This document shows, piece by piece, positions 1 through 9,900 of a stretch of 64,000 nucleotides of DNA. The translations under genes and the position numbers were made by a program. Position 1 is the stretch's first letter; every line of letters begins with the position of its first letter. Origin of the DNA: Epithemia pelagica (taxonomy: Eukaryota; Bacillariophyta; Bacillariophyceae; Surirellales; Surirellaceae); NCBI GenBank assembly GCA_946965045.2, contig OX337236.1, forward strand, positions 124,001 to 188,000, written 5' to 3'. Below the pieces are notes generated by a model. That model was not told the DNA's origin. It saw nothing but the letters and a program-made list of their open reading frames with translations, and ran no database searches.

Positions 1-7
1 CCATCCA

Positions 8-768
8 ACCTCAGGATCCCTTTCTCTCGCGCAAACACAAAGACAAACAGCAGAATCAAATCTCATTAGATTCTCGCAACCGTAAACACTAGTTTAGGTT
101 GTGTTGTGGGGGGAAGGGTAATCCTTCACCACTCAGGGTCCGATCTGGCATAATGCTCAGACAGGGGAACCGGCCCAAAAGAACAAAAAGAAAGACCCAA
201 ATCAAGACTCCTGTTGGATCCGCTTGTGGCCCACCAACGCGATCAAGTTGCACCATGCAATCGCAAAGGCGGAAACGGACAGGGGACGCAATCGGCTCAA
301 ACTCTCTCTCTAATGGACAAGAAGCGAAGAGGCCTTGCCATGTCAGCCTCAACGCAACTTGCCAGTTCCAGAAACCAGGGTGGGAAGGGAGGGAAAAAAG
401 AAGAAATGGGTACTATCCGTACCCACGAAAGTTGGAGTTTCAACTCTTTAGAAATCAAGAACGGCGCCAAAGGGGATCAGACCTTCGCCGACGAACCGTA
501 GAAAACCCAAAGAGTGAGCTCTCCGTGTCCCTCTTGTTTTGTTTGCTGCGTCTTTGCTTGTTTGTCATGGATCGCATGTCGCGCTCCATTAGGGATCCAT
601 TGTTGGCGCATTGTTGTTTGATTCAAGAGTGCCCATGCCTCTTGAATCGGACGATCCTCTATTTGGAGGCAGTCCACTTTGAGATATGGAATGGAAGAGG
701 CTTTGTCGCGGTAGATGGGATGCACATGTTCTTTTTGGAACTTCCTCTTCCGAGTTGCACGCCCGTTC
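8..768 (+). repeat. Leader repeat of copia A, first copy
   Basis: Two segments recur downstream: 8-376 matches 6573-6941 (two differences seen by eye, at 147 and 247) and 427-768 matches 14816-15157. The 50 bases 377-426 are absent from the second copy, where a 7.9-kb insertion sits. The match starts exactly where the downstream LTR ends and stops inside the 5' end of the gag frame (after 768). This suggests a long untranslated leader, or a long LTR if the boundaries are read differently. No tRNA-type primer site starting TGG is visible. Confidence 0.8.
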
Positions 769-1992
769 AAGTTTACCAGAGACGAGAAGGAACTGACCAT
801 TGAACAGTTTGCAGAATTGGTGTCAGAGCATGTGGAGTTTCACGGAATGGATGCTGAGTTCTACCTTCCAGATCCCCAGAATCCGACACAATTGGTCAAC
901 ATTCTGCATGAGGACTCGGAGTTCTCACCCGCTTATGTTGTCACACACTTCCGAAATGCTCAAGCAGCGACAACACCACTGTATGACGACTACTCCACTA
1001 ACAATATGGACCTCGCATACAAAGCAATCATGGCTGTGTTAGATGAAACGGTGAAAACAAGCATTCGGCCACTCCTACCTAGAGATTTGCGCTACGGACC
1101 CATCCTTTGGATTTACGTCGTTCGCGAAGTGCGCACAGCCTCATTCCAACGAATCAAGGCTCTCAAGACCCAGTTGGAGTCTCTCAAGCTGCGGCAAACA
1201 CCAGGCGAAGATGTTAAGGTGTTTACAACCAAGTTTCTTCAGACTTGCGTTGAGTTGGGTCGCAATGTGCCGAGTGATGCTCCTTTCATCCTCAATGAGC
1301 AGCTGTGTACGTCTTCGGTTGAACAGTTTCGAGTGAAATTTATGGCACGGAGTACTGCCGTGAACCAGTGGGTCACAAAAGTGCATGGCTTATCCAAAGC
1401 TACCATTGATGCACGATCAGCTGAACCTGACTATGTTTCTGTGCAAGACTTGGTTGAAGAAGCCAATGCAGAGTACACCCTCCTTTCGACTGCCGACCGC
1501 TGGGGCCCATCCGGAAAGGCCGATTCGGGAAACCCACCGGAAGCATTGACCTTCACCAAAGCTGAAATAAACAATCTCGTGCAGAAACAAGTGTCTGCCG
1601 CGATCAAGAACAAGAATGGTAATGGTAAAGGCGGAGGAAATGGACGCAAATGCTATCTTTGTGGTGCCGAAGACCATCTAAAGAAAGACTGTCCCAAGAA
1701 CCCTGCAAACCAACACGGTGGCGACAAGACCAACAAAAAGTCTAAAGCTCCCAAAGCACCGTGGAAATCTATTGCGCCTGGACCAAACGACCCAGAAACG
1801 AAAAATGTGAACGGCACTGACTGGCACTGGTGTGCCATTTGTGGTTTCTGGCGATTGTCCCATGGCACCGCCACACATCGAAATGACTTGCCTTCTTCGC
1901 AAACTGGCGACAAGAAAGCAGCCAAACCTGCCGGAGCAGCCTCCCTAGCTTTTGTTGGCGCTGCATCCATCCTTGATGACGATGAAGAATGA
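715..1992 (+). CDS. gag: Copia A Gag polyprotein
   Basis: 425 residues, starting at ATG 715. Gag packages element RNA in virus-like particles. A CCHC zinc knuckle (C-x2-C-x4-H-x4-C) lies near residues 313-326, preceded by a Gly/Lys-rich linker. A second Cys/His cluster follows around residues 373-390. The first 18 residues are translated from leader sequence shared with the second leader copy and do not look protein-like, so the true start may be later (next Met about residue 45). The frame ends in a single UGA at 1990-1992 and pol continues in the same frame, so Gag-Pol is probably made by stop-codon readthrough. Confidence 0.88.
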   Translation: MGCTCSFWNFLFRVARPFKFTRDEKELTIEQFAELVSEHVEFHGMDAEFYLPDPQNPTQLVNILHEDSEFSPAYVVTHFRNAQAATTPLYDDYSTNNMDLAYKAIMAVLDETVKTSIRPLLPRDLRYGPILWIYVVREVRTASFQRIKALKTQLESLKLRQTPGEDVKVFTTKFLQTCVELGRNVPSDAPFILNEQLCTSSVEQFRVKFMARSTAVNQWVTKVHGLSKATIDARSAEPDYVSVQDLVEEANAEYTLLSTADRWGPSGKADSGNPPEALTFTKAEINNLVQKQVSAAIKNKNGNGKGGGNGRKCYLCGAEDHLKKDCPKNPANQHGGDKTNKKSKAPKAPWKSIAPGPNDPETKNVNGTDWHWCAICGFWRLSHGTATHRNDLPSSQTGDKKAAKPAGAASLAFVGAASILDDDEE

Positions 1993-4900
1993 CTGGTTGG
2001 GCGGATTCTGCTTGCCCTTTGGAGTTTCTTGGTATTGCTGAATCTACAGCCCATTTTATCCTTCGTCTTTGATTGTTGTTTGCGATTGATTCTCGCCATC
2101 GGGCGACTACTACACCAAAACCTTTGGCCTCGCAAACCGTATCGTCGGCATCGCCGTGCCTGTCGCTACTATCGTCGCTCGCCACTTGCAGTCTTACCCA
2201 AGCTGCTCGTGTGCTATTCTGCCATAATCATGAGCACCCAAGCCATGACAAACGTACTTGGCGCACCGTTACACAAGTTTCCTTCGTTGATTGTCGCAAG
2301 TCGGCAATACGACCACCGTGTCCGTGGTCCTCCTCGCTGGCATGATCGTCATGCGCCACGCGCTAGAGTTCCGACACAAGAGCCCGACGAAGTGGAACCA
2401 ACGCCCTTCGACTTTCCGGAGCCACCTACTACGGGACGGCCTCCTCCTGAGATCCCAGAATTCGCCTTGCTGCTTCCACCCAACAAAACGGAAGCCAATG
2501 TTGCTGCACCGTCAACAGAGGGAGCTGACGTACCATTCACATGGACATCGCTCTTCTCTTCCAAACCAAAAGACTCTTTCCTAGTGACCTTCGATTCAGG
2601 GGCAACGATAACCATCTCGCCTACCAAAACTGATTTTGTTGAGTATACCGAAGTGGAAGGTTCCGTCTTGCAAGGATTGGCCAAGGGTCTTCCGATTGCT
2701 GGAACCGGGAAAGTCTATTGGGGAATAACCCTTGATGATGGAACTACAACGACCATCACCACGCCTGCATACCATGTACCTACCGCTCGTTGTCGTTTGC
2801 TTTCACCGCAAAGTTATCTTCAACATATGAGTGCCGAGGCCGGTCAAGACTCTCCAGAAAGCTTTGTCATCCGTGGAGCCAAATTTGAATATCACAAAAG
2901 TCACGCCAAACATGCTTCTGTCTCTTACAGTGAAGACAACAACCTTCCAACGTGCTCCATGTGGAATACCAAACCCTCCGTGCCTGCACCGGCAGCCAAT
3001 ACAACTGGGTGTGTTACCAACGAGCACAACCCCAACCTTACATCGCCTCAAAAAGAGCTCCTGAAATGGCATTATCGTTTGTGCCATCAGGGCCTTGCTT
3101 CGTTCCAACGTTTGCTGAAAACCGGCGCCCTTGGCAACTCTCCTTTGTTGCGCGCCGCCTCCAAGTGTGATCTCCCCAAATGTGCGAGCTGTGAATTTGG
3201 CAAAGCCCCCCGTCGTCCGACAGACACTACCACGAAAACCTCTGTGCCTGAGAGGGAGTATGGCCTTAAGAAGGAAAACCTGTTCCCTGGCCAACGTGTC
3301 TTGATGGACCATTTCACCGTTACGCAGAAGGGTCGCCTGTACTCGTCCAAAGGCAAAACCCACACCGACAGTATGTATTCGGGCGGTTGTATCTTTGTCG
3401 ACCATGCAACAGGCGACATCCACATCGAACATCTCGTCAATTTTACAGCCACAGAGACTATCGCGGCTAAACAACGATACGAGAAACGCATGTTTGACAT
3501 GGGAGTGACTGTCCAAGCCTACCAATCGGACAATGGGATCTTTGCTTCGAAAGCTTTCGTGCAAGAAATTGAGAATGGTCTACAGAATATTAAGTTTAGT
3601 GGAGTTGGAGCGCATCACCAGAATGGCATCGCAGAGCGCAGCATTGGTACCATCCTTACAAAAGTCCGCACAATCTTGATTCACGCTGCCATTCGATGGC
3701 CTGACGCCGCTGATATGAGCTTGTGGCCTATGGCCGTGGACTATGTCGTGCACCAGCACAACCATATGCCGAGAGCCAGTGCAGGAATGATGTCTCCGTT
3801 GGAATTGGTTTTACGGACGAAAGTGTCGCGTGCCTCTTTTCAGGACATGCATGTTTGGGGCTGTCCGTGTTACGTTCTTGAGCCGACCCTTCAGGACGGA
3901 CACAAGCTGCCAAAGTGGAAGCCCCGTTCTCGCCGTGGAATTTTTATCGGATTCTCTCGTCGTCATTCGTCGCGTGTACCATTGGTCTTGAATACTCGGA
4001 CCGGTCACATCTCGCCGCAGTTTCACGTCGTCTTTGACGACTGGTTTACCAGCGTCATTGGAACAGCCCGCGACGAACCATTTGATACCAACCAGTGGAC
4101 CCAACTCTTTGCAGATTCGAGGTACCACTATGCTTTTGACGACGATGACCCCGTCGTTCTGGCTGATGAGTGGATGGACCGATATGCCGACAACGCTGAA
4201 CGTTCTGCACAAATTCGGCAAGGCCAAGACCAGCCTCAGCAGCAGAGGGAGCCTCCGCCACTTCGAACAGACGATGTATTGCAGGATCAGAGGGAGAGGC
4301 AACATCCTCCTAACCCTGATTCTCCACCATTACAACAACAACGTCCTGAACAGCCTCGAGAGACAGAAGAACCGCCGCCAGCACCACCGGATGGAACCGA
4401 CGAGCCAGTGTTTGATCCACCACCACCGCCTGTGCCGCCGTCACCAAACTTGCCTTCCTCCCCTTCTCCAGGAGTACGACGCTCCGGTAGACAACGAAAA
4501 CCTCCTCTCCGTTGGGGTTATGATGGAACCCAAGGAGCAGGATATCAAGCCCTGGAGAGTTTCGCTCTCTTTGTTTCAGACGCCACGACAACGGCTGCTT
4601 ATCAAGCCTATCTGGATGTCGATGATGAAACAGACACGTACGGATTCCGTGATCCAATTGTGTACCAATCCTCAACAAAGTCCAAGAAGAAGGATCCCGA
4701 CTTGCCTTCGTATTTTGAAACAATGACCGGGGACGACCGCGAGGGATTCACCGAAGCAATGGGAAACGAAGTCCGTGAATTGGAAGGAAAACACACATGG
4801 GACTTAGAGAAACGCTCCACCATGGAAGCAAAAGGTCGCAAAGCATTGCCCTCAACGTGGGCATTCCGGCGCAAACGGTATCCAGATGGATCCATTCGGA

Positions 4901-6288
4901 AACTAAAAGCAAGGTTGTGTGTGCGAGGCGACAAACAGATCGAAGGAGTAGATTTCTTTGAAACCTACGCTCCTGTCGTGCAATGGACAACGATCCGCCT
5001 TGTTTTATTGTTGAGTCTGGTGTTCAATTGGGTGACAGTCCAAACGGACTATTCGAATGCGTTCGCCCAAGCGACTCTCGAAGAAGACGTGTATATGGAG
5101 CTGCCGAAGGATTTCGCCCCACAGGATAACACAGAAGATTATGTCTTGCGATTGCGCAAAACCTTATATGGCCTGAGACAAGCTCCCCTTTCTTGGTATG
5201 ATCATTTGAAAGGCCACCTGGAGCAGCGCGGCTTCACTCAGAGCAAATATGATCCATGCCTTTTCTTTGATGCGACAAAGCAAATATTGTGCCTTGTCTA
5301 CATTGATGATGTGATTTGGGTGGCACCGGATGAAGCAAGAATCCTGAAAGTCTTGGACTCTTTGAAAGACGATCTCGAACTGACAGTAGAGGGAGACGTC
5401 TCCGCCTATCTGGGCATCGCCTTTGAACGACTGGATGACGGCCAAATTAAGTTGAAACAGTTGGGACTGATTGAACGAGTGTTGAAAGCAACAGGGTTGC
5501 AAGAGTGCAATCCGGATAAGACTCCTGCGAGTCAGACTCCACTTGGAACAGACAAGGATGGAGCTGAGTTTTGCGAGAAATGGAGCTACTCGTCAGTGGT
5601 CGGCATGTTACTATATTTGGCCTCCAACTCCAGGCCGGAGATTGCGTTCGCCGTGCACCAGTGTGCAAGATTTACCCATAATCCAAAAGCCTCCCATGGA
5701 CAAGCTGTCAAACGGATATGCCGATATTTGAAAGGGACCAAAGACCGAGGAATGATCTTGACACCGTCCAAACACTTGACCGTTGATTGCTATGTTGATT
5801 CGGACTTTGCCGGACAATGGAATGCCGAGGATCCACAGGATCCATTGTGTGTAAAATCAAGAACCGGATATGTCTTGATCGTGGCCGGGTGCCCTGTTCA
5901 CTGGGTATCAAAGCTTCAATCGGAGATTGCTGTGTCCACAATGGAAGCTGAGTACATCGCTCTCAGTCTTGCCATGCGTGATTTGCTACCGCTTCGGGGA
6001 CTGGTTGCTGAAATTAAGGGAATGTTTGGCGCCAAGATCCTTCCATGCCGTGCCTATTCAAAAGTCTTCGAGGATAACAATGGGGCTTTGCTCTTGGCCA
6101 CAACACCAAAGATGACGCCCAGATCAAAACATATTGCTGTGAAGTACCACTTTTTCAAGGAGAATGTCTCAAAGGGTGAGATTCAACTTGTAAAGGTCGC
6201 TTCCGAAGATCAAATTGCTGACTGTCTTACCAAGGGGTTGGATAAGACTTTATTCGTCCGAGCAAGAGAAATGCTAGCCGGATGGTGA
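1993..6288 (+). CDS. pol: Copia A Pol (protease, integrase, RT, RNase H)
   Basis: An open frame continues from gag in phase after the UGA, about 1431 residues. Protease: DSG at 2593. GAG-pre-integrase HYRLCHQG near 3070 with a following CxxC. Integrase core: Asp in LMDHF near 3304, Asp in QSDNG near 3526, Glu in NGIAERS near 3630. A Pro/Gln-rich linker lies at 4220-4500. RT: FFETYAPVV near 4955 and YIDD near 5302. RNase H: DCYVDSDFAG near 5790, ending DCLTKGLD. No frameshift was seen across 4.3 kb. There is no ATG near the start that would give a protein of Pol only, so readthrough fits best. A UGA mutation in a formerly continuous gag-pol frame is the alternative. Confidence 0.93.
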   Translation: MVGRILLALWSFLVLLNLQPILSFVFDCCLRLILAIGRLLHQNLWPRKPYRRHRRACRYYRRSPLAVLPKLLVCYSAIIMSTQAMTNVLGAPLHKFPSLIVASRQYDHRVRGPPRWHDRHAPRARVPTQEPDEVEPTPFDFPEPPTTGRPPPEIPEFALLLPPNKTEANVAAPSTEGADVPFTWTSLFSSKPKDSFLVTFDSGATITISPTKTDFVEYTEVEGSVLQGLAKGLPIAGTGKVYWGITLDDGTTTTITTPAYHVPTARCRLLSPQSYLQHMSAEAGQDSPESFVIRGAKFEYHKSHAKHASVSYSEDNNLPTCSMWNTKPSVPAPAANTTGCVTNEHNPNLTSPQKELLKWHYRLCHQGLASFQRLLKTGALGNSPLLRAASKCDLPKCASCEFGKAPRRPTDTTTKTSVPEREYGLKKENLFPGQRVLMDHFTVTQKGRLYSSKGKTHTDSMYSGGCIFVDHATGDIHIEHLVNFTATETIAAKQRYEKRMFDMGVTVQAYQSDNGIFASKAFVQEIENGLQNIKFSGVGAHHQNGIAERSIGTILTKVRTILIHAAIRWPDAADMSLWPMAVDYVVHQHNHMPRASAGMMSPLELVLRTKVSRASFQDMHVWGCPCYVLEPTLQDGHKLPKWKPRSRRGIFIGFSRRHSSRVPLVLNTRTGHISPQFHVVFDDWFTSVIGTARDEPFDTNQWTQLFADSRYHYAFDDDDPVVLADEWMDRYADNAERSAQIRQGQDQPQQQREPPPLRTDDVLQDQRERQHPPNPDSPPLQQQRPEQPRETEEPPPAPPDGTDEPVFDPPPPPVPPSPNLPSSPSPGVRRSGRQRKPPLRWGYDGTQGAGYQALESFALFVSDATTTAAYQAYLDVDDETDTYGFRDPIVYQSSTKSKKKDPDLPSYFETMTGDDREGFTEAMGNEVRELEGKHTWDLEKRSTMEAKGRKALPSTWAFRRKRYPDGSIRKLKARLCVRGDKQIEGVDFFETYAPVVQWTTIRLVLLLSLVFNWVTVQTDYSNAFAQATLEEDVYMELPKDFAPQDNTEDYVLRLRKTLYGLRQAPLSWYDHLKGHLEQRGFTQSKYDPCLFFDATKQILCLVYIDDVIWVAPDEARILKVLDSLKDDLELTVEGDVSAYLGIAFERLDDGQIKLKQLGLIERVLKATGLQECNPDKTPASQTPLGTDKDGAEFCEKWSYSSVVGMLLYLASNSRPEIAFAVHQCARFTHNPKASHGQAVKRICRYLKGTKDRGMILTPSKHLTVDCYVDSDFAGQWNAEDPQDPLCVKSRTGYVLIVAGCPVHWVSKLQSEIAVSTMEAEYIALSLAMRDLLPLRGLVAEIKGMFGAKILPCRAYSKVFEDNNGALLLATTPKMTPRSKHIAVKYHFFKENVSKGEIQLVKVASEDQIADCLTKGLDKTLFVRAREMLAGW

Positions 6289-6337
6289 ACCAAACTGTGA
6301 TTGCTCAACTGCAATCGCTCCTCCGTCTGAGAGGGAG

Positions 6338-6573
6338 TGTCGTGACAGTGGGGAAGTTTACATGCTAGTGGGGTAGCAGCCTTGGAGCGCGCGAGTCGAG
6401 CCAAGAAAGTAGAATAACTCCCACACACAGTTTGGAATCATAATTTCGCTTTGTTTGATTGTTGCATCTCTTCTCCCTTCCGTTCCCTGCCTACCGTCAT
6501 CATTTGTTGACCATAGTGATCATTTGACCGCTGACTACGACAAGAGACGCATCTATAACGATAGATTGCGGCA
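6338..6573 (+). repeat. LTR of copia A (236 bp)
   Basis: Starts TGTCGTGACAG directly after the purine tract GAGAGGGAG, ends GCGGCA (TG...CA). The leader repeat begins immediately afterwards. No matching 5' LTR is inside the window to confirm the ends, and no flanking target duplication can be tested. Confidence 0.65.
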
Positions 6574-6941
6574 CCTCAGGATCCCTTTCTCTCGCGCAAA
6601 CACAAAGACAAACAGCAGAATCAAATCTCATTAGATTCTCGCAACCGTAAACACTAGTTTAGGTTGTGTTGTGGGGGGAAGGGTAATCCTTCACCACTCA
6701 GGCTCCGATCTGGCATAATGCTCAGACAGGGGAACCGGCCCAAAAGAACAAAAAGAAAGACCCAAATCAAGACTCCTGTTGGATCCGCTTGTGGCCCACC
6801 AACGCGATCAGGTTGCACCATGCAATCGCAAAGGCGGAAACGGACAGGGGACGCAATCGGCTCAAACTCTCTCTCTAATGGACAAGAAGCGAAGAGGCCT
6901 TGCCATGTCAGCCTCAACGCAACTTGCCAGTTCCAGAAACC
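6573..6941 (+). repeat. Second copy of copia A leader, left part
   Basis: Near-identical to 8-376. It follows the LTR at 6338-6573 directly, as in a tandem copia pair sharing one LTR. It is broken at 6941 by the tyrosine-recombinase retroelement. Confidence 0.85.
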
Positions 6942-6969
6942 CCCTCCACCGAGAATCTTGGTTTGGTCG

Positions 6970-9900
6970 TCACATTGCAGAACTGTACCGGAGAAACGGC
7001 CCCACAAGCATCGACAGGTCTGCATACATGTGGTCAATGGCCCCGCCTGGTTTATTGGCTCCTGCTTTCTCCTTTATTCTCCATCGGTTGACAGTTTCAA
7101 GGTCTGGCTGCTCAACGCCCACCTCTTTTGCTCTTGTATTCGAACCCCGTCTGAAAGATCGGAACACAAAGTATTTTGTGACGATGTCCTCTTCCCCTTT
7201 GATGGCAGTCAGAGGAAAAAGGTTTTTGTCGTTGTCGAAAAGTTTGCACAAATGTCGATGCAGGATGTCATCCAGCATTCGTGGCGCGATGGGTACACCC
7301 TTTCGATCCATCATCAACGGCCCGGTCGTTCGTCCAATGTCCCGAGACAAGACCATTGCTCTGTTCAACCATTGGCGAACTTTGATTCCACTCCCTGTTA
7401 CATTGCAGCAGGGGAGGAGATGAGCCCGTTCAGAATGCTCGCCTTTGAATTGGCCCCAAAGACAAACCACCACGCAATCCCGGTCCTTGTAAAGATCTGC
7501 GTATCGAGTCATGGCTCCTAAATCAAGGAGCAGCCCTTCCGGCCCTCTCAAGGACAAAGCGAAAGACACAGCATAAAAGGTTCCCGCCATAACCGTCACA
7601 AATGGGTCCGTCACATTGTTTGCGCGCCTCAATTCTTCTTCCAAGGAACCCAGCAACGCAACAACCAACTCGCTAGATATTGCTTGGTCCGGGCGCCAGT
7701 CTTGGCCCATCCGTCGGCGACAACCTTCAACAAATCTTGAAAACCATAATGATCCGCTCTCGTCTTGGCCCAACCGAGAGAAGGCTTTCCCATTGTTGTC
7801 CGTCAAAACCAGGGGTCGATTATCAACCAAAGTGGCCGGTGTTGCTCTAACGTGATTGGAGTACACCGATCGAAATTTCCGGATGGTGTCAAATTGCTTT
7901 CTATCCGTATGATACTTTCCCTCGTCCAACGAACTGTCCAACATCAAATATGCCACTTGGTACCCACAATGATCGTAACTCGGGAACGGGCCATGGCTCA
8001 TGAACGGTCCATAAGGGATTCCCACTTTCATTGACTTCTCAATCATCTTTTTGGCATTTCTAGTGTTTTGCGCGACCGTGCTTGTTGCCCGACTCCAAAA
8101 TGCATCGAGATTCATGCGTCTCACACACACCATCAAGTACTTGTCTTGCACGCTTTTCGGGTCCGGTTCCTCACCTCTCAACTTTCGAAAGATGCACCAA
8201 TCACACTCGAAAGGAGTCATCAAGTGATCACCCGCTCGTGCATGACTATAATCTTCTCGTCGGTCCTTTGTGCGCGCTCTCCAAGTGGCTGCTACGATCC
8301 GGTCCGCGTCCGACTCTTCCACCATCAAGTTCCTGGAAGCCACAAAGAACCGACCCTCATCGTTCGAAGAATAACAACTTGCGCACCATGCGTTTCGACA
8401 TGGACTGCATTTTCCAACACTGAACGCAAAATTTCCGCAGAAGATCCCTTCCACCCACTGGATCTTCTTTCCACAATTTGCGCAATTGGCGGTCCATTGA
8501 GAACATTTTTGGGGTGCCCCGCAATTGCCACGGCTGTGCCCTAATAAAAGGAAAAAAACAAGACCAACGATGAGAGGTTCATAATTTCCTTCAGGCCAAA
8601 AAGAAGTTCCAGCAGGGATCTCCATAACCAAATCGCATGCCTTGTGTAACCGCTTATACCATTTCGGAGTAAGCAGGCGTTGACAAAGAAAAATATGCAT
8701 GGAAGGTTGTCTTTTGTGACGTGCTTTTCTCAATTCCTCGAGAGCCACATCAGCTGCTCCTGGAGGCGGAGCCCACACAAAATGTCCTGGCCGAAGGATA
8801 GGCAGGGACAGTTTGTTATGTTCTGTTGGGAGGGACCATCCCCGGATGTCGTGGCCTGTTGTGAACCAGTCCATGGGGGTTAGTGCTTCTGCTTTGGGTC
8901 CCAACCAAGAACGAACCCATTCGAACAGATTCTCGGACATCTGGAATGGTGTCTTGTGAAGAGGAATATAGGATAACATGGGAGTCCCAGCCATGACTCC
9001 CTCGTTCAATTGCCCTCTAGAAATGCCATCCACTCCCACAGCGATCATCCTCTTTCCTGATACGTGGGAGATATGCAGCCGTATTGCATGGCGCATCTCT
9101 AGTCGTCGTAGACGGATCACTAGTTCTAGCAGTTTTGGACTTGATGATGAGCCCTTGTAGAAACAACGTTCGACGGTTGAGTTGTCTGTGAAGAAGAAGA
9201 CTTCTGTGTTGTCCAAATGGCCCAAGGACGCTTCTTCCTCCAGCGACTCTACACAGTTGGTAAACACCTTCCAGTTGGAAGATTCACCTACCACGATGTC
9301 CTTTCCCCATGCTCCCACTCTATACGACAGTTTCTTTTGAGGGAGTTGGAAGGCTGCCCCGAATCCACATCCCGAAGCATCGCCACATCCGAATAATGCA
9401 ACAAAGATGGTGTCCGAAATGACTTGGACCTTGGGAGGATCCTCTGAGCCTAGCATGACCGCAATGGCTCGTACATCGGTTCGCAGCCTCGGAACTGCCT
9501 TGACCCGTGCTGGTGGAATGTCCTTTTCTTTGTTGGTTGGTTCTGCATGCGAGTCTTCATCTTCATCTGTGTCTAAGAAACCACAAATGGTGTTGATTTC
9601 TTCGTCCCCAAACTTTTCTTGTAACTGGGAAAGCCACTCCCTTGTTGACAGCTTCCATCCCTCGCCATTGCGCCCGGGTCTCCAAACATTCATAGTCAAA
9701 TAGAATCCCTTTAAGAAGGGCATTAGCGAATTGTAGGTCAGCGCTTGATGAACGAAGAAGCCCACGTCTCGTTGCATTTGCTTGTGTTCGAACGTGGGAG
9801 AGTCACTCTTGGTATATGCATCCACGTATTTTTCCAGGAGTTTCTTGCCCTTGTCCCATTTCTTTTGGGTGAGGGTTTTTGATATGGTCGTGGCTGAGAT

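Larger units (their letters stand above)
1..6573 (+). mobile_element. Ty1/copia LTR retrotransposon A (5' end truncated by window)
   Basis: Leader (8-714), gag (715-1992), pol (1993-6288), a purine-rich tract just before 6338 and an LTR at 6338-6573. The domain order protease, integrase, reverse transcriptase, RNase H is diagnostic of Ty1/copia. The expected 5' LTR lies before the window. Bases 1-7 do not match the bases preceding the second leader copy (6566-6572), so the left junction is unresolved. The coding frame is intact apart from one UGA between gag and pol, so the element may be recent. Confidence 0.9.
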
